Origin: Pseudomonas gingeri
GTDB taxonomy: Bacteria; Pseudomonadota; Gammaproteobacteria; Pseudomonadales; Pseudomonadaceae
NCBI RefSeq assembly: GCF_013385425.1
Contig: NZ_JACAQA010000005.1
Span: 44,344 to 108,343 of the forward strand
DNA: 64,000 nt
Direction of reading: 5' to 3'
A program made the translations under genes and the position numbers. Below are positions 1-8,654 of the stretch, piece after piece (the stretch's first letter is position 1; every line of letters starts with the position of its first letter). Under the pieces are notes generated by a model. It searched no databases. It was given only the letters and a program-made list of their open reading frames with translations, and was not told the origin of the DNA.

Positions 1-310
1 CGCCCACCGAGAGGTTGGACTCCTCCATCAGCTTTTGCAGATGTTCGACGGCAATCCGGCTGAAGGCGGTGAAGTCCTTGCCGCCGTCCAGGTACTCCTT
101 CAGCCAGCCGCTGAACGGATGCGCGCCGGACTCGGCATGGAAAAAACCCCAGGCTTTGCCCTGCTTGGCGTTGTAGCTTTCGTTGAGGTCGGCAAGCATG
201 TGCTCGATGGCCTGGGATTCGGCCAGTTCGGAGTCACGGGCATGCAGGACCGCAGGGCTGCCGTCGGGCTTTTTGTCGATCAGGTGGACGATGCAATGAC
301 GGATCGGCAT
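1..310 (-). CDS. ndpA: Nucleoid-associated protein NdpA/YejK, N-terminal part (cut by window edge)
   Basis: About 103 N-terminal residues of the NdpA/YejK family, which binds the nucleoid; the rest lies beyond the window edge. The translation begins [17 protein letters not shown] and contains [14 protein letters not shown] and [14 protein letters not shown], which I recognise from Pseudomonas NdpA proteins. The start is the ATG whose complement is at 308-310. It is divergent from the HU gene at 699, another nucleoid protein, and this pairing is familiar from Pseudomonas genomes. Full-length family members are about 335 residues, so roughly two thirds is missing. Identity is confident; nothing can be said about the integrity of the C-terminal part. 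Confidence 0.9.
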   Translation of the reverse strand, partial: MPIRHCIVHLIDKKPDGSPAVLHARDSELAESQAIEHMLADLNESYNAKQGKAWGFFHAESGAHPFSGWLKEYLDGGKDFTAFSRIAVEHLQKLMEESNLSVG

Positions 311-698
311 AGGTATCTCGGCTGATTTGTCAGGGGGAAGGCGGGTTCCCCGGAAAAGCGCCCAGTGTACCGCACCCGCGGGTTGAATCCGCCTTTGCAC
401 GGTCGTTCGGGCGGTTTGAGCGGTTTCAGACAGCTTTTTTTTCGAAAACGAGCGCAAAAGCTGACCAAATGGCTAGGTAGAGGCGGATATTTCCCCGTCT
501 CTGTGCTAGTTTTGCCCGGTCTTGCGCTCGGTAACGGCGCAAAGCGTGCATTCAGCAGGTGTCACGTCGAACCAAACCCCAATTCTGCTATCTACATCTG
601 CGATCCGTCGTGGTTACTAGCGGGGGGCACAAGGCTGGCTCGATGGCTGACACTGCACTCTGCAATCCAAATGAATTTGATAGGGAAGGAACATCTCA
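311..698. promoter_or_regulatory. 388-bp divergent intergenic region ndpA/hupN
   Basis: This gap must hold promoters for both divergent genes. I see no convincing small gene. A short inverted repeat (TTGCGC at 522-527, GCGCAA at 537-542) lies upstream of hupN, and a T-tract (TTTTTTTT near 434) is flanked by AGCTT/AAGCT-type complementarity. The hupN Shine-Dalgarno GGGAAGGAA lies just before the ATG at 699. No -35/-10 pair is clear enough to assign. Confidence 0.4.
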
Positions 699-980
699 AT
701 GGCTATTACCAAAGACCAACTGATCGCCGATATCGCCGAAGCTATCGACGCGCCGAAAACCACCGCGCGTGCCGCTCTGGACCAACTGGCCCAGATCGTT
801 GCTGATCAATTGGAAAACGGCGGCGAAATCACTCTGCCAGGCGTTGGCAAACTGAAAGTGACCGAGCGTCCTGCCCGTACCGGCCGTAACCCGTCGACTG
901 GCGCTGCCATCGAAATCCCTGCCAAGAAAGTGATCAAGCTGGTTGTGGCCAAGGTTCTGACCGACGCTGTAAACAAGTAA
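699..980 (+). CDS. hupN: HU-family DNA-binding protein (HupN type)
   Basis: A 93-residue HU/IHF-fold protein that binds and bends DNA without strong sequence specificity. The start MAITKDQLIADIAEAI and the beta-arm region GRNPSTGAAIEIPAKK are diagnostic of the HU family; the conserved RNPxTG with a following Pro forms the intercalating arm tip. Length matches the family (about 90). A GGGAAGGAA ribosome site precedes the ATG. The name hupN is chosen because P. putida carries a third HU gene next to ndpA and upstream of the rlmF/valS region, as here; hupA and hupB lie elsewhere. A terminator follows immediately. A degenerate copy of the last codons plus terminator lies 2.2 kb downstream (see 3201-3270). 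Confidence 0.9.
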   Translation: MAITKDQLIADIAEAIDAPKTTARAALDQLAQIVADQLENGGEITLPGVGKLKVTERPARTGRNPSTGAAIEIPAKKVIKLVVAKVLTDAVNK

Positions 981-991
981 GATGCATTGAA

Positions 992-1029
992 ACCGTGCCC
1001 CGGAGTCTATCCGGGCACGGTTTTTTTTC
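992..1029 (+). terminator. Rho-independent terminator of hupN
   Basis: The stem CCGTGCCC(C)GG pairs with CCGGGCACGG around a short loop, with a single bulged C, followed by eight T. It begins 11 bases after the hupN stop codon. Confidence 0.9.
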
Positions 1030-1051
1030 GCCTGTAGGTTATGCCGCCCGG

Positions 1052-2965
1052 CTACTCCGGTCCGGGTGTGAGGCCGACCTGGCTGACCAGCGCCGCGCGC
1101 AACTCGTCCAGGGTGTCGAATGAGCGGCCTGCCATCACTGGCCATCGATCGCTTACCAGGGTGAAACCCTTGGCATCGTGGGTGATGGGCGTCTCGATAA
1201 GCATGCCCGTTCTGGAACAATGGGTCAGTTGGTGTTGGCCGTCCGGCGTTGTGTCGATGAAAAAATGCCCGGCTACCACTGGGGCCCGGTGACGCGGGGG
1301 GCCGACCAGTGGTCTGTCGAGGGGCAGGACCGCCACCATGCCGCGCCGATTGATCAGCGCTGCCGACAGTTCAGCAAGGCTGGCAAAGCGTTCCCTGTGT
1401 ATGTTTTGCCACTGGCTGCGTTCGAGATAGAAGCTATTGTCCCGGGTTTTGACAATCGAGGTGAGCCGCGTTTTCTCGCCCTCCCGATGGACCAGATGAT
1501 GGGACTGGCTTTCGGGGCGGGTATATACGAAGAAGTCGCCTTCGTTATGCAAGCGGCTGTAGGGCGGTACACCGATATAGACCGCCAGGTCGGATTGGAC
1601 AAGGTATGGCTCACTGTCGAGCAATCGACCGCTCCTTCCCGGGTCAGCGGCGACCCTGATCGAGGCGCCGTCCTCGATATCCTCGATCCTGATCCCGGGC
1701 ACACCCTCCAGCTCCACGAGCCCAGGGAAGCCCTGCTGTGCATTGATGTGAGCCTCGCCAACCAGCGCGATCCATTTGCCGCCTTCCAGGTTGGGGGCGT
1801 CGGCCTTTATCACCAGATCGGCGTAGTAATTCATCGCCGGGATACGATGCTGTGCACCGTCGCCCGTGCTCATCTCATAGCTGACGGCACAGTCGAGGGC
1901 CCGTATGTTGATGCCATGGGTCCGTGCCGTGATCACCAGATTGAGAAAGCTATAGGTGCCCGAGGGGTCGGTCTCGTGCCCGGTGTCCTGGATTTCAAGG
2001 TAGCGTTTCAGCGATGTCGGCATCGTTCCGCTGCGTTGATAGATATCCAGTTCAAACTGTTCGAAATCGGTTCTCAGGTGTTCCAGGTACAGGGTTTTCA
2101 CGCCGTGGCGAACCAGGGAGCCCATATTCTCGATCAGCAGTTGCTTGGAGCCTATCCCTGCGTGGGTTTCAGCCAGCACCAGGCCTGGGTGATGGGAATA
2201 AATCCGGGCGAAGAGCTGCTCGGCCGAGGTGGCGAGCATCAGGTCGGGGTCCAGGGCGGGGCGCACTGGCAGCCTGACCTGGCTGAAGAATGCCGTCGCT
2301 TCGCGGATAAGCAGATCCTGGCTGTCTATGAACAGTCTTTTTGAGGCGAAGACTGCATCGTTTTGCCATACATGTGAGAAACCACGTGACAAGCCGCGCT
2401 TCCTGGTTCTGAGTAGCTCTATATTGCCCCTGTGCATGGCGGGAATCAGATAGCGATCAAGTGTTGCCGTAGCGCTTTCAGTGCTCCATTTCGCGCTCCC
2501 CGCCACTCGGTAGAGCGTGGGGCCGGACGGCAACAGATCGCTCCTGAGCTTTGCGCGAAAGGCGCCGACACTCGCGTCATATTCGACCTGCACGACCCAA
2601 TCGGTGTGGCCCTCGAGCTCGACGAACTTCTGTTGCTTGTAAAGGCGCAATCCGTTGGCATCGGCCGGTGCCAGCTGTCTGGGCGCGATTCTTGAGTAGC
2701 GCTGCAGCGCATGTGGCCGAATGTCCGGCGCGAGGCTGGTCGCCCCCGGAATATCCGTCACGCTGGCCGAGGCGGTGGCGGGGCGGGGAGCAAGGGGCCC
2801 GGATGCGGTTTCGCCACCTGCGGAGGGAGGGGCGTGACTCGGGAGGCGGAGGTTGGTACTGGGGCCGGGCAGGTCGCTCGGCTGCCTGGAAGGCGATTCG
2901 CCACGGGGTCGAGCGCTGGCGGGTGAAGAGGGCGAGCCGGAGGACTTGGGGGGCTTGGGTGACAT
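1052..2965 (-). CDS. Putative toxin/effector with TIKI/PMT-C2-like domain and tandem C-terminal repeats
   Basis: A 637-residue protein with no signal peptide or membrane segment. Residues 1-70 are Ser/Pro-rich and probably disordered. Residues 75-155 resemble linker segments of large Pseudomonas toxins (GLRLYKQQKFVELEGHTDWV). Residues 245-430 carry AETH (266-268), LYLEH (295-296), a conserved-looking ALD (357-358) and VGEAH (403-406). This spacing fits the TIKI/ChaN/EreA/PMT-C2 superfamily and what is annotated in Pseudomonas as membrane-targeted effector domain toxin. Residues about 476-543 and 566-632 are a visible tandem repeat, each starting GxFF and ending in F-x-[ST]-L-x-EL-x-AAL. The start has a good AGGAGC site. 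The gene sits between hupN and rlmF, normally close neighbours. The toxin role is inferred from family resemblance; target and secretion route are unknown. Confidence 0.6.
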   Translation of the reverse strand: MSPKPPKSSGSPSSPASARPRGESPSRQPSDLPGPSTNLRLPSHAPPSAGGETASGPLAPRPATASASVTDIPGATSLAPDIRPHALQRYSRIAPRQLAPADANGLRLYKQQKFVELEGHTDWVVQVEYDASVGAFRAKLRSDLLPSGPTLYRVAGSAKWSTESATATLDRYLIPAMHRGNIELLRTRKRGLSRGFSHVWQNDAVFASKRLFIDSQDLLIREATAFFSQVRLPVRPALDPDLMLATSAEQLFARIYSHHPGLVLAETHAGIGSKQLLIENMGSLVRHGVKTLYLEHLRTDFEQFELDIYQRSGTMPTSLKRYLEIQDTGHETDPSGTYSFLNLVITARTHGINIRALDCAVSYEMSTGDGAQHRIPAMNYYADLVIKADAPNLEGGKWIALVGEAHINAQQGFPGLVELEGVPGIRIEDIEDGASIRVAADPGRSGRLLDSEPYLVQSDLAVYIGVPPYSRLHNEGDFFVYTRPESQSHHLVHREGEKTRLTSIVKTRDNSFYLERSQWQNIHRERFASLAELSAALINRRGMVAVLPLDRPLVGPPRHRAPVVAGHFFIDTTPDGQHQLTHCSRTGMLIETPITHDAKGFTLVSDRWPVMAGRSFDTLDELRAALVSQVGLTPGPE

Positions 2966-3200
2966 GGCGTGCTGCTCCTGGGGAATTGAGAAGAAATATT
3001 CCCAGGGCCTTGCGAGAGTAGGCTGGCTGATCCAGCCATGATGAAGAGGGTTTCTCCCTCGCCCAGCCCTGACGTTTATGTTCAGGGCCAGCTTCGATGA
3101 TCGTTTACAGGTCGAATAGCCGACTAAATTGACGGCTTCCTGGTGCTTTTTGCCAGATGTCTATCGGATCGGGTGACAGCTTGTCGGCGAAACTGCGGAG

Positions 3201-3270
3201 CACGATCGACGTGGTAAACAAGTAAGATGCACTGAAACCGAGCCTCGGGGCGATCCGGACACGGTTTTTT
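3201..3270 (+). pseudogene. Degenerate duplicate of the hupN 3' end and terminator
   Basis: Bases 3214-3240 match hupN positions 969-995 at 26 of 27 positions, including the last codons (Val-Asn-Lys), the TAA stop and the following GATGCAYTGAAACCG. The next 30 bases still resemble the hupN terminator (ATCCGGRCACGGTTTTTT). Upstream of 3214 similarity fades but remains readable in frame (ACxGACG next to ATCGACG). This is a real duplication of the gene end, not a gene. It marks the far side of the toxin gene from hupN and so looks like a footprint of insertion or recombination. Confidence 0.8.
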
Positions 3271-3407
3271 ATTCTGGTTTCCGTGATTTTTGTAATGGAA
3301 ATCACTCTTTGGAATGACCAGGGTTCTTGTTGAGTTCTGCTCGCAATTTACGGGTTTGCCAAACCAGCGTGTATGCCGTCGGCCTGACGGGAAAATATCA
3401 GACTTCA

Positions 3408-3449
3408 GCCTCTTGCACACCTGTCATATTTGACAGGTGTGCAAGAGGC
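3408..3449. repeat. Perfect 19-bp inverted repeat with 4-base loop
   Basis: The left arm, 3408-3426, is the exact reverse complement of the right arm, 3431-3449, around the loop TATT. The arms contain CTTGCACACCTGTCA. No T-tract follows on either strand, so it is not a standard Rho-independent terminator. It lies about 140 bases upstream of the orphan gene at 3592. Confidence 0.85.
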
Positions 3450-3591
3450 ACAACCGTGCTTATATATTCGGGTGGAAGGCGTTGTTGAACGGTTCTATCA
3501 AATATATTTTTTATGTGGTTTTGGATGAGGCCGGTTGTGTTTATGTGTTGCCTTCTTGGGCGAATAATATAACTACCGAGAGGTCCAAGAT

Positions 3592-4023
3592 ATGTCTACT
3601 ACGTCGAAAAAAATCACTTCAAGAGAGCTGGAACCAGTCTCCTTTCTTGATGCCAATCACCTGGGTCTTATCGATTGTTCAAGCCGTCCTTGGGAGGGGA
3701 TCAGGGTGCTGGTGCCGCCGATTGACGGCGCGATGGCAGGAGATAGAGTGACTCTGGATTGGCAAGGGTATCGGAGTTTCAATGGCACGGAGCCGATTCC
3801 TGAGACCAAGGCGGAGTTTCATCACACCCTCGCAGCTGCTGATCTTGGGAGAGCCGTTTTGTTTACAGTGGGGCCCTTTGATAAGGTCATCGCGCCCATC
3901 AGAAATGGTTCGGCTATTGCTCATTATAAGGTGGAGCATGCGGGGAATCCCAATTTTTCTCCAGAAAAGCTTGTTGGTATTGTTCTAGAGTTACCGGGTG
4001 GTGGCATTTGCAATGGACGCTGA
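3592..4023 (+). CDS. Hypothetical protein, 143 aa, orphan in the accessory insert
   Basis: I do not recognise a named family. The protein has no signal peptide, membrane segment or Cys cluster apart from a terminal GGGICNGR. Its middle (GIRVLVPPIDGAMAGDRVTL, then a W-x-G and HHTLAAADLG, then IRNGSAIAHYKVE) alternates hydrophobic and polar residues like a beta-sandwich. It resembles single Ig-like modules seen in long Pseudomonas surface proteins; that is a weak impression. AGAGG sits before the ATG. Base composition is visibly more AT-rich than its neighbours. It is followed by a hairpin terminator and faces rlmF. A partner or immunity role for the nearby toxin is possible but unsupported. 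Confidence 0.6.
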   Translation: MSTTSKKITSRELEPVSFLDANHLGLIDCSSRPWEGIRVLVPPIDGAMAGDRVTLDWQGYRSFNGTEPIPETKAEFHHTLAAADLGRAVLFTVGPFDKVIAPIRNGSAIAHYKVEHAGNPNFSPEKLVGIVLELPGGGICNGR

Positions 4024-4051
4024 GGGGACTTGAGTTTTAAGTGTTAATAAG

Positions 4052-4076
4052 ATGGGCCGTTAATAACGGCCCATTT
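4052..4076. terminator. Bidirectional hairpin terminator between the orphan gene and rlmF
   Basis: ATGGGCCGTT (4052-4061) pairs perfectly with AACGGCCCAT (4065-4074) around a 3-base loop, with TTT after it on the plus strand. It lies between convergent genes and can serve either. Confidence 0.65.
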
Positions 4077-4082
4077 CCTTGG

Positions 4083-5108
4083 CTAACTTGGATTTATCCA
4101 GCGCTCTTGGCGCCATGTGCGTTGTTGCGCTTTGTCCTGGAAGGTCCAGGCGACGAAACGGCTCTGTTTCTGACCCTGGGACATCTCCACCACCTTGCTC
4201 TCCAGGGCGCCGGCTTTCTTCAGGGCCGCTTCGATGGCCGGCAGGTTCGAGGCCTTTGATACCAGTGTGCTGAACCACAGCACCTGGCTCGACAACGGCT
4301 GGCTTTCGCCGATCAGTTGGCTCACGAAGCGTGCTTCGCCCCCTTCACACCACAATTCCGACGCCTGGCCGCCGAAGTTCAGCACGGGCAGTTTGCGCTT
4401 GGGATCGGCCTTGCCCAGGGCGCGCCATTTGCGCCGGCTGCCGTTTTGGGCTTCGTCCAGGGAGGCGTGAAACGGCGGGTTGCACATGGTCAGGTCAAAA
4501 TGTTCGGTGCTTTCCAGCAGACCGCTGAGGATGTGCTTCGGATTGGCTTGCAGGCGCAGGCTGATGGCCTTGTTCAGACCGTTGGACTGGACGATGGCCT
4601 TGGCCGCGGCCAGCGCGGTCTTGTCGATGTCTGAACCGAGAAACTGCCAGCGGTAGTCGCTGTGGCCGATCAGCGGGTAGATGCAGTTGGCGCCGACGCC
4701 GATATCCAGCACGCGTATGGCCGCTCCACGAGGGATATTGCCCTCGTTGTTTTCGCCCAACAGGTCGGCGAGGAAGTGCACATAGTCGGCACGACCCGGT
4801 ACCGGCGGGCAGAGGAAGTCCGCCGGGATGTCCCAGTGGGCGATGCCGTAGAAGGACTTGAGCAGGGCACGGTTGAACACGCGCACGGCGGCCGGGTCGG
4901 CGAAGTCGATGCTTTCCTTGCCATAAGGGTTGAGGACCACGAACTGGCCCAGTTCGGGGCTGCTCTTGATCAGCTGCGGGAAGTCGTAGCGGCCCTGATG
5001 GCGGTTGCGCGGGTGCAGGCTGGCTTTTTCCCGCGGCTCGACGGCCTTGGCCGGGGTGGCGGGCTTGGGTTTCTTGCGTGGGGCTTTGGGTTTGCTCGGG
5101 GCGGTCAT
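4083..5108 (-). CDS. rlmF: 23S rRNA (adenine1618-N6)-methyltransferase RlmF
   Basis: A Rossmann-fold SAM-dependent methyltransferase that modifies A1618 of 23S rRNA. It shows the family signature [13 protein letters not shown], the SAM-binding [16 protein letters not shown] and the catalytic NPPF motif. A basic, Pro/Lys-rich N-terminal tail ([13 protein letters not shown]) precedes the domain. The open frame extends to an ATG at 5180, but that codon lies directly against the T-tract of the valS terminator. The internal ATG at 5108 ([13 protein letters not shown]) is therefore preferred, giving 341 residues. The start is uncertain because no strong ribosome site is visible at either. It follows valS on the same strand. 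Confidence 0.9.
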   Translation of the reverse strand: MTAPSKPKAPRKKPKPATPAKAVEPREKASLHPRNRHQGRYDFPQLIKSSPELGQFVVLNPYGKESIDFADPAAVRVFNRALLKSFYGIAHWDIPADFLCPPVPGRADYVHFLADLLGENNEGNIPRGAAIRVLDIGVGANCIYPLIGHSDYRWQFLGSDIDKTALAAAKAIVQSNGLNKAISLRLQANPKHILSGLLESTEHFDLTMCNPPFHASLDEAQNGSRRKWRALGKADPKRKLPVLNFGGQASELWCEGGEARFVSQLIGESQPLSSQVLWFSTLVSKASNLPAIEAALKKAGALESKVVEMSQGQKQSRFVAWTFQDKAQQRTWRQERWINPS

Positions 5109-5181
5109 GGGCTGGGTCGATTCGGGCAGGGCTTGGAATGGCGGACATTGTCCCATATTCATCGGGGCTGCGGCGGGCATG

Positions 5182-5208
5182 AAAAAGGGAGGCCCGAGGG
5201 CCTCCCTT
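5182..5208 (-). terminator. Rho-independent terminator of valS
   Basis: Read on the minus strand, AAGGGAGGCCC pairs perfectly with GGGCCTCCCTT around a 2-base loop and runs into TTTTT. It lies 20 bases after the valS stop codon and separates valS from rlmF. Confidence 0.9.
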
Positions 5209-5227
5209 GTTCAGTCAATCGCCACGC

Positions 5228-8074
5228 TTACAAGCTGGCGATCCGCGCATGTTGCTCGGCCAGCTTGCCCAGGGCCTGTTCGGCCTCGGCCAGCTTGGCG
5301 CGTTCCTTCTCGATGACTTCGGCCGGAGCCTTGTCGACGAACGCGGCATTCGACAGCTTGCCGCCGACCCGCTGCACTTCACCTTGCAGACGCTGGATTT
5401 CCTTGTCCAGGCGCGCCAGTTCGGCGCCCTTGTCGATCAGCCCGGCCATCGGCACCAGCACTTCCATCTCGCCCACCAGAGCAGTAGCGGACAGCGGTGC
5501 TTCGGCGCCCGCGGCCAATACAGTGATCGACTCCAGCTTCGCCAGCTTCTTGAGCAGTGCGTCGTTCTCGGTGAGGCGACGCTGGTCCTCGCTACTGGCG
5601 TTCTTCACGAACACGGCCAGCGGCTTGCCCGGACCGATGTTCATCTCGGCGCGGATGTTGCGCGTGCCGAGCATGAGGGTCTTGAGCCATTCGATATCGC
5701 TTTCGGCCGCCTCGTCGATGCGTGCTTCGTTGGCCACCGGCCACGGTTGCAGCATGATGGTCTTGCCTTCAGCCCCGACCAGCGGCGCCAGGCGCTGCCA
5801 GATTTCCTCGGTGATGAACGGCATGAACGGATGCGCCAGGCGCAGCGCCACTTCCAGCACGCGCACCAGGGTGCGACGGGTGCCGCGCTGGCGTTCGACC
5901 GGCGCGTTCTCGTCCCACAGCACCGGCTTGGACAGTTCCAGGTACCAGTCGCAATACTGGTTCCAGATGAACTCGTACAAGGCCTGGGCGGCCAGGTCGA
6001 AACGGAACTGGTCGAGCTGGCGGGTCACTTCGGCTTCGGTGCGCTGCAACTGCGAGATGATCCAGCGATCGGCCAGGGACAGCTCGAAGGCTTCGCCGTT
6101 CTGGCCGCAGTCTTCGCCCTTGTCGAGCACGTAGCGCGCGGCGTTCCAGATCTTGTTGCAGAAGTTGCGATAGCCTTCGACGCGGCCCATGTCGAACTTG
6201 ATGTCACGACCGGTGGAGGCCAGCGAGCAGAAGGTGAAGCGCAGGGCGTCGGTGCCGTAGCTGGCGATGCCTTCGGCGAATTCGGCGCGGGTCTGCTTCT
6301 CGATGGCTTTCTGCAGCTTGGGCTGCATCAGGCCGGTGGTGCGTTTCTGCACCAGGTCTTCGAGTTCGATGCCGTCGATGATATCCAGCGGGTCGAGGAC
6401 GTTGCCCTTGGACTTGGACATCTTCTGGCCCTGGCCATCACGCACCAGGCCATGGACGTAGACGGTCTTGAACGGTACCTGCGGGGTACCGTCCTCGTTC
6501 TTCACCAGGTGCATGGTCAGCATGATCATCCGGGCGACCCAGAAGAAAATGATGTCGAAACCGGTCACCAGCACGTCGGTGGGGTGGAAGGTCTTGAGGA
6601 AGTCGGTCTGCTCCGGCCAGCCCAGGGTGGAGAACGTCCACAGACCCGAACTGAACCAGGTGTCGAGAACGTCGTTGTCCTGTTGCAGCGCAACGTCCGG
6701 GCCGAGGTTGTGCTTGGCCCGTACTTCGGCTTCGTCGCGACCGACATAGACCTTGCCCGACTCGTCGTACCAGGCCGGAATCCGGTGGCCCCACCACAGC
6801 TGGCGGCTGATGCACCAGTCCTGGATATCGCGCATCCAGGAGAAGTACATGTTTTCGTATTGCTTGGGCACGAAGGCGATGCGGCCGTCTTCCACGGCGG
6901 CAATGGCCGGCTCGGCCAGGGGCTTGGTCGACACGTACCACTGGTCGGTCAGCCACGGCTCGATGATGGTCCCGGAGCGGTCGCCTTTCGGCACTTTCAG
7001 GCCGTGGTCGTCAACGCTGACCAGCAGGCCGGCGGCGTCGAAGGCGGCAACGATCTGCTTGCGCGCTTCGAAACGGTCGAGGCCGGCGTATTCGGCCGGG
7101 ATCTTGCCGTCGATGCTGTCGTTCAGCGTGCCGTCGAGGTTGAACACCTGGCAGGCTGGCAGGACGGCGGCGTTCTTGTCGAAGATATTCAGCAGTGGCA
7201 GGTTGTGGCGCTTGCCGACTTCATAGTCGTTGAAATCGTGGGCCGGGGTGATTTTCACGCAGCCGGTGCCGAATTCAGGGTCGCAATAATCGTCGGCGAT
7301 GATCGGGATACGGCGGCCGACCAGGGGCAGCTCGATAAATTTGCCGATCAGGGCCTTGTAGCGCTCGTCTTCCGGGTTGACCGCCACGGCGGAGTCGCCG
7401 AGCATGGTTTCCGGGCGGGTAGTGGCGACGATCAGGTAATCCAGGCCGTCGGCGGTCTTGGCGCCGTCAGCCAGTGGATAACGCAGGTTCCAGAGGGAGC
7501 CTTTCTCGTCGTGGTTTTCCACTTCGAGGTCGGAGATCGCCGTGTGCAGCTTGGTGTCCCAGTTGACCAGGCGCTTGCCGCGATAGATCAGGCCATCTTC
7601 GTGCAGGCGCACAAAAGCTTCCTTCACCGCTTCCGAGAGGCCGTCGTCCATGGTGAAGCGCTCGCGGCTCCAGTCCACGGACGAGCCCAGGCGGCGGATC
7701 TGCCGGCTGATATTGCCGCCGGACTGATCCTTCCATTCCCAGACCTTTTCCAGGAATTTCTCGCGGCCCAGGTCGTGACGGTTCTGCCCTTGGGCTTCGA
7801 GCTGACGCTCCACCAGCATTTGCGTGGCGATCCCGGCGTGGTCGGTGCCCGGCTGCCACAGGGTGTTGCGACCCTGCATGCGACGGAAACGGATCAGGGC
7901 GTCCATGATCGCGTTATTGAAACCGTGGCCCATGTGCAGGCTGCCGGTGACGTTCGGCGGCGGGATCATGATGGTGTAGGCGTCGCCGGTGCCTTGCGGG
8001 GCGAAGTAATTCTCGGACTCCCAAGTCTGGTACCAGGAAGTTTCAATGGCGTGCGGCTGGTAGGTCTTATCCAT
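5228..8074 (-). CDS. valS: Valyl-tRNA synthetase
   Basis: A class I aminoacyl-tRNA synthetase that charges tRNA-Val in the cytoplasm, 948 residues, the usual bacterial length. Motifs visible are the HIGH-type signature (HMGH within [15 protein letters not shown]), KMSKS ([14 protein letters not shown]), the editing-domain region ([18 protein letters not shown]) and a C-terminal tRNA-binding coiled coil (from about residue 885, rich in Glu, Lys and Leu heptads). The start [15 protein letters not shown] is standard. The gene is preceded by a strong terminator of the upstream gene, so valS probably has its own promoter in 8075-8165. A TATACT hexamer (complement of 8115-8120) is a weak -10 candidate. 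Confidence 0.98.
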   Translation of the reverse strand: MDKTYQPHAIETSWYQTWESENYFAPQGTGDAYTIMIPPPNVTGSLHMGHGFNNAIMDALIRFRRMQGRNTLWQPGTDHAGIATQMLVERQLEAQGQNRHDLGREKFLEKVWEWKDQSGGNISRQIRRLGSSVDWSRERFTMDDGLSEAVKEAFVRLHEDGLIYRGKRLVNWDTKLHTAISDLEVENHDEKGSLWNLRYPLADGAKTADGLDYLIVATTRPETMLGDSAVAVNPEDERYKALIGKFIELPLVGRRIPIIADDYCDPEFGTGCVKITPAHDFNDYEVGKRHNLPLLNIFDKNAAVLPACQVFNLDGTLNDSIDGKIPAEYAGLDRFEARKQIVAAFDAAGLLVSVDDHGLKVPKGDRSGTIIEPWLTDQWYVSTKPLAEPAIAAVEDGRIAFVPKQYENMYFSWMRDIQDWCISRQLWWGHRIPAWYDESGKVYVGRDEAEVRAKHNLGPDVALQQDNDVLDTWFSSGLWTFSTLGWPEQTDFLKTFHPTDVLVTGFDIIFFWVARMIMLTMHLVKNEDGTPQVPFKTVYVHGLVRDGQGQKMSKSKGNVLDPLDIIDGIELEDLVQKRTTGLMQPKLQKAIEKQTRAEFAEGIASYGTDALRFTFCSLASTGRDIKFDMGRVEGYRNFCNKIWNAARYVLDKGEDCGQNGEAFELSLADRWIISQLQRTEAEVTRQLDQFRFDLAAQALYEFIWNQYCDWYLELSKPVLWDENAPVERQRGTRRTLVRVLEVALRLAHPFMPFITEEIWQRLAPLVGAEGKTIMLQPWPVANEARIDEAAESDIEWLKTLMLGTRNIRAEMNIGPGKPLAVFVKNASSEDQRRLTENDALLKKLAKLESITVLAAGAEAPLSATALVGEMEVLVPMAGLIDKGAELARLDKEIQRLQGEVQRVGGKLSNAAFVDKAPAEVIEKERAKLAEAEQALGKLAEQHARIASL

Positions 8075-8168
8075 GCGCGGCGGGACCCTTAGGCATTAAT
8101 TCAGGAAAGCCGACAAGTATAACGGGGATATGACGCGGGGCGTAGAGCGAGGTGAGCGCTGATGGCAC

Positions 8169-8195
8169 AAAAATGCCCGCTGGCGCCAGCGGGCA
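8169..8195 (-). terminator. Rho-independent terminator of the pepA-holC-8226 operon
   Basis: A 22-base self-complementary element (8174-8195, centre GGCGCC) is followed on the minus strand by TTTTT. It lies just after the stop codon of the gene at 8226. Confidence 0.85.
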
Positions 8196-8225
8196 GGCCC
8201 TGCTTCTACACGGAGGGCGTGCAGG

Positions 8226-8654
8226 TCAGGAAGGATACTGGCTGAGCAGGCGTTCCATACGGGCGTCCAGGCGGCGCTTGATCTCGGTTTCGATATGTGG
8301 GGCGAAGTCGTCGATCACGTCCTGCATGATCAATTGCGCGGCGGCGCGCAGTTCGCTGTCCAGGTGCAGCAAGGCGTCCTGGTTCTTCTGTTTGGCGGGT
8401 TCCGCTGCGACGACTACCGGTGCCGGTTTCGGCTCTGCCACAGGCGCGGCGACAACCTCGGGCTGAACCTCGACCTTGGTTTTATTACCCACCATGTCGA
8501 ACAGCAGGGGGATCTGCCCTTCGCTGGCGACTGTTTCGGTCAGCAGCGGCGGTTGCAGGGTGTCATCGCCCAACAGCTTGCGGATCGATTCAAGCTCGTC
8601 CAGCAGGGGCGCGGCTTTTTGCGGTTGTTTTGGAGTGTCCATCGGGGTGCTCAA
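8226..8654 (-). CDS. Conserved hypothetical protein between holC and valS
   Basis: About 142 residues of unknown function. The centre (VVAAPVAEPKPAPVVVAAEP) is a low-complexity Ala/Pro/Val linker. The C-terminal third is a predicted amphipathic helix region (LHLDSELRAAAQLIMQDVIDDF, then IETEIKRRLDARMERLLSQYP). The frame can start at TTG 8654, overlapping the holC stop, or at ATG 8642 (MDTPKQPQKAA); the overlap indicates translational coupling. A gene of this type occupies the same slot between holC and valS in other pseudomonads. A role linked to the polymerase III chi subunit is suggested by position only. Confidence 0.75.
   Translation of the reverse strand: MSTPMDTPKQPQKAAPLLDELESIRKLLGDDTLQPPLLTETVASEGQIPLLFDMVGNKTKVEVQPEVVAAPVAEPKPAPVVVAAEPAKQKNQDALLHLDSELRAAAQLIMQDVIDDFAPHIETEIKRRLDARMERLLSQYPS

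Larger units (their letters stand above)
2966..3591. other. 626-bp gap without a gene: toxin upstream region, hupN remnant, long palindrome
   Basis: No open frame here looks real. The stretch contains the upstream region of the minus-strand toxin, a degenerate copy of the hupN 3' end with terminator (3201-3270), a perfect inverted repeat (3408-3449), and the leader of the plus-strand gene at 3592. From about 3270 onward the composition is clearly more AT-rich than the flanking core genes, which suggests imported DNA. Confidence 0.6.

Noticed and set aside
699..980. IHF subunit instead of HU
   Set aside because: The arm sequence and neighbourhood fit HU (HupN type); residues typical of IhfA or IhfB are not seen.
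3105..3420. Minus-strand small frames over the hupN remnant
   Set aside because: They read through the duplicated terminator and the palindrome in antisense and have no ribosome site.
5109..5180. N-terminal extension of RlmF from ATG 5180
   Set aside because: That ATG directly abuts the T-tract of the valS terminator, leaving no room for a promoter or ribosome site from a new transcript.
5207..8092. 961-residue open frame on the plus strand opposite valS
   Set aside because: It is the antisense frame of a GC-rich gene, lacks a ribosome site and has a composition typical of shadow frames.
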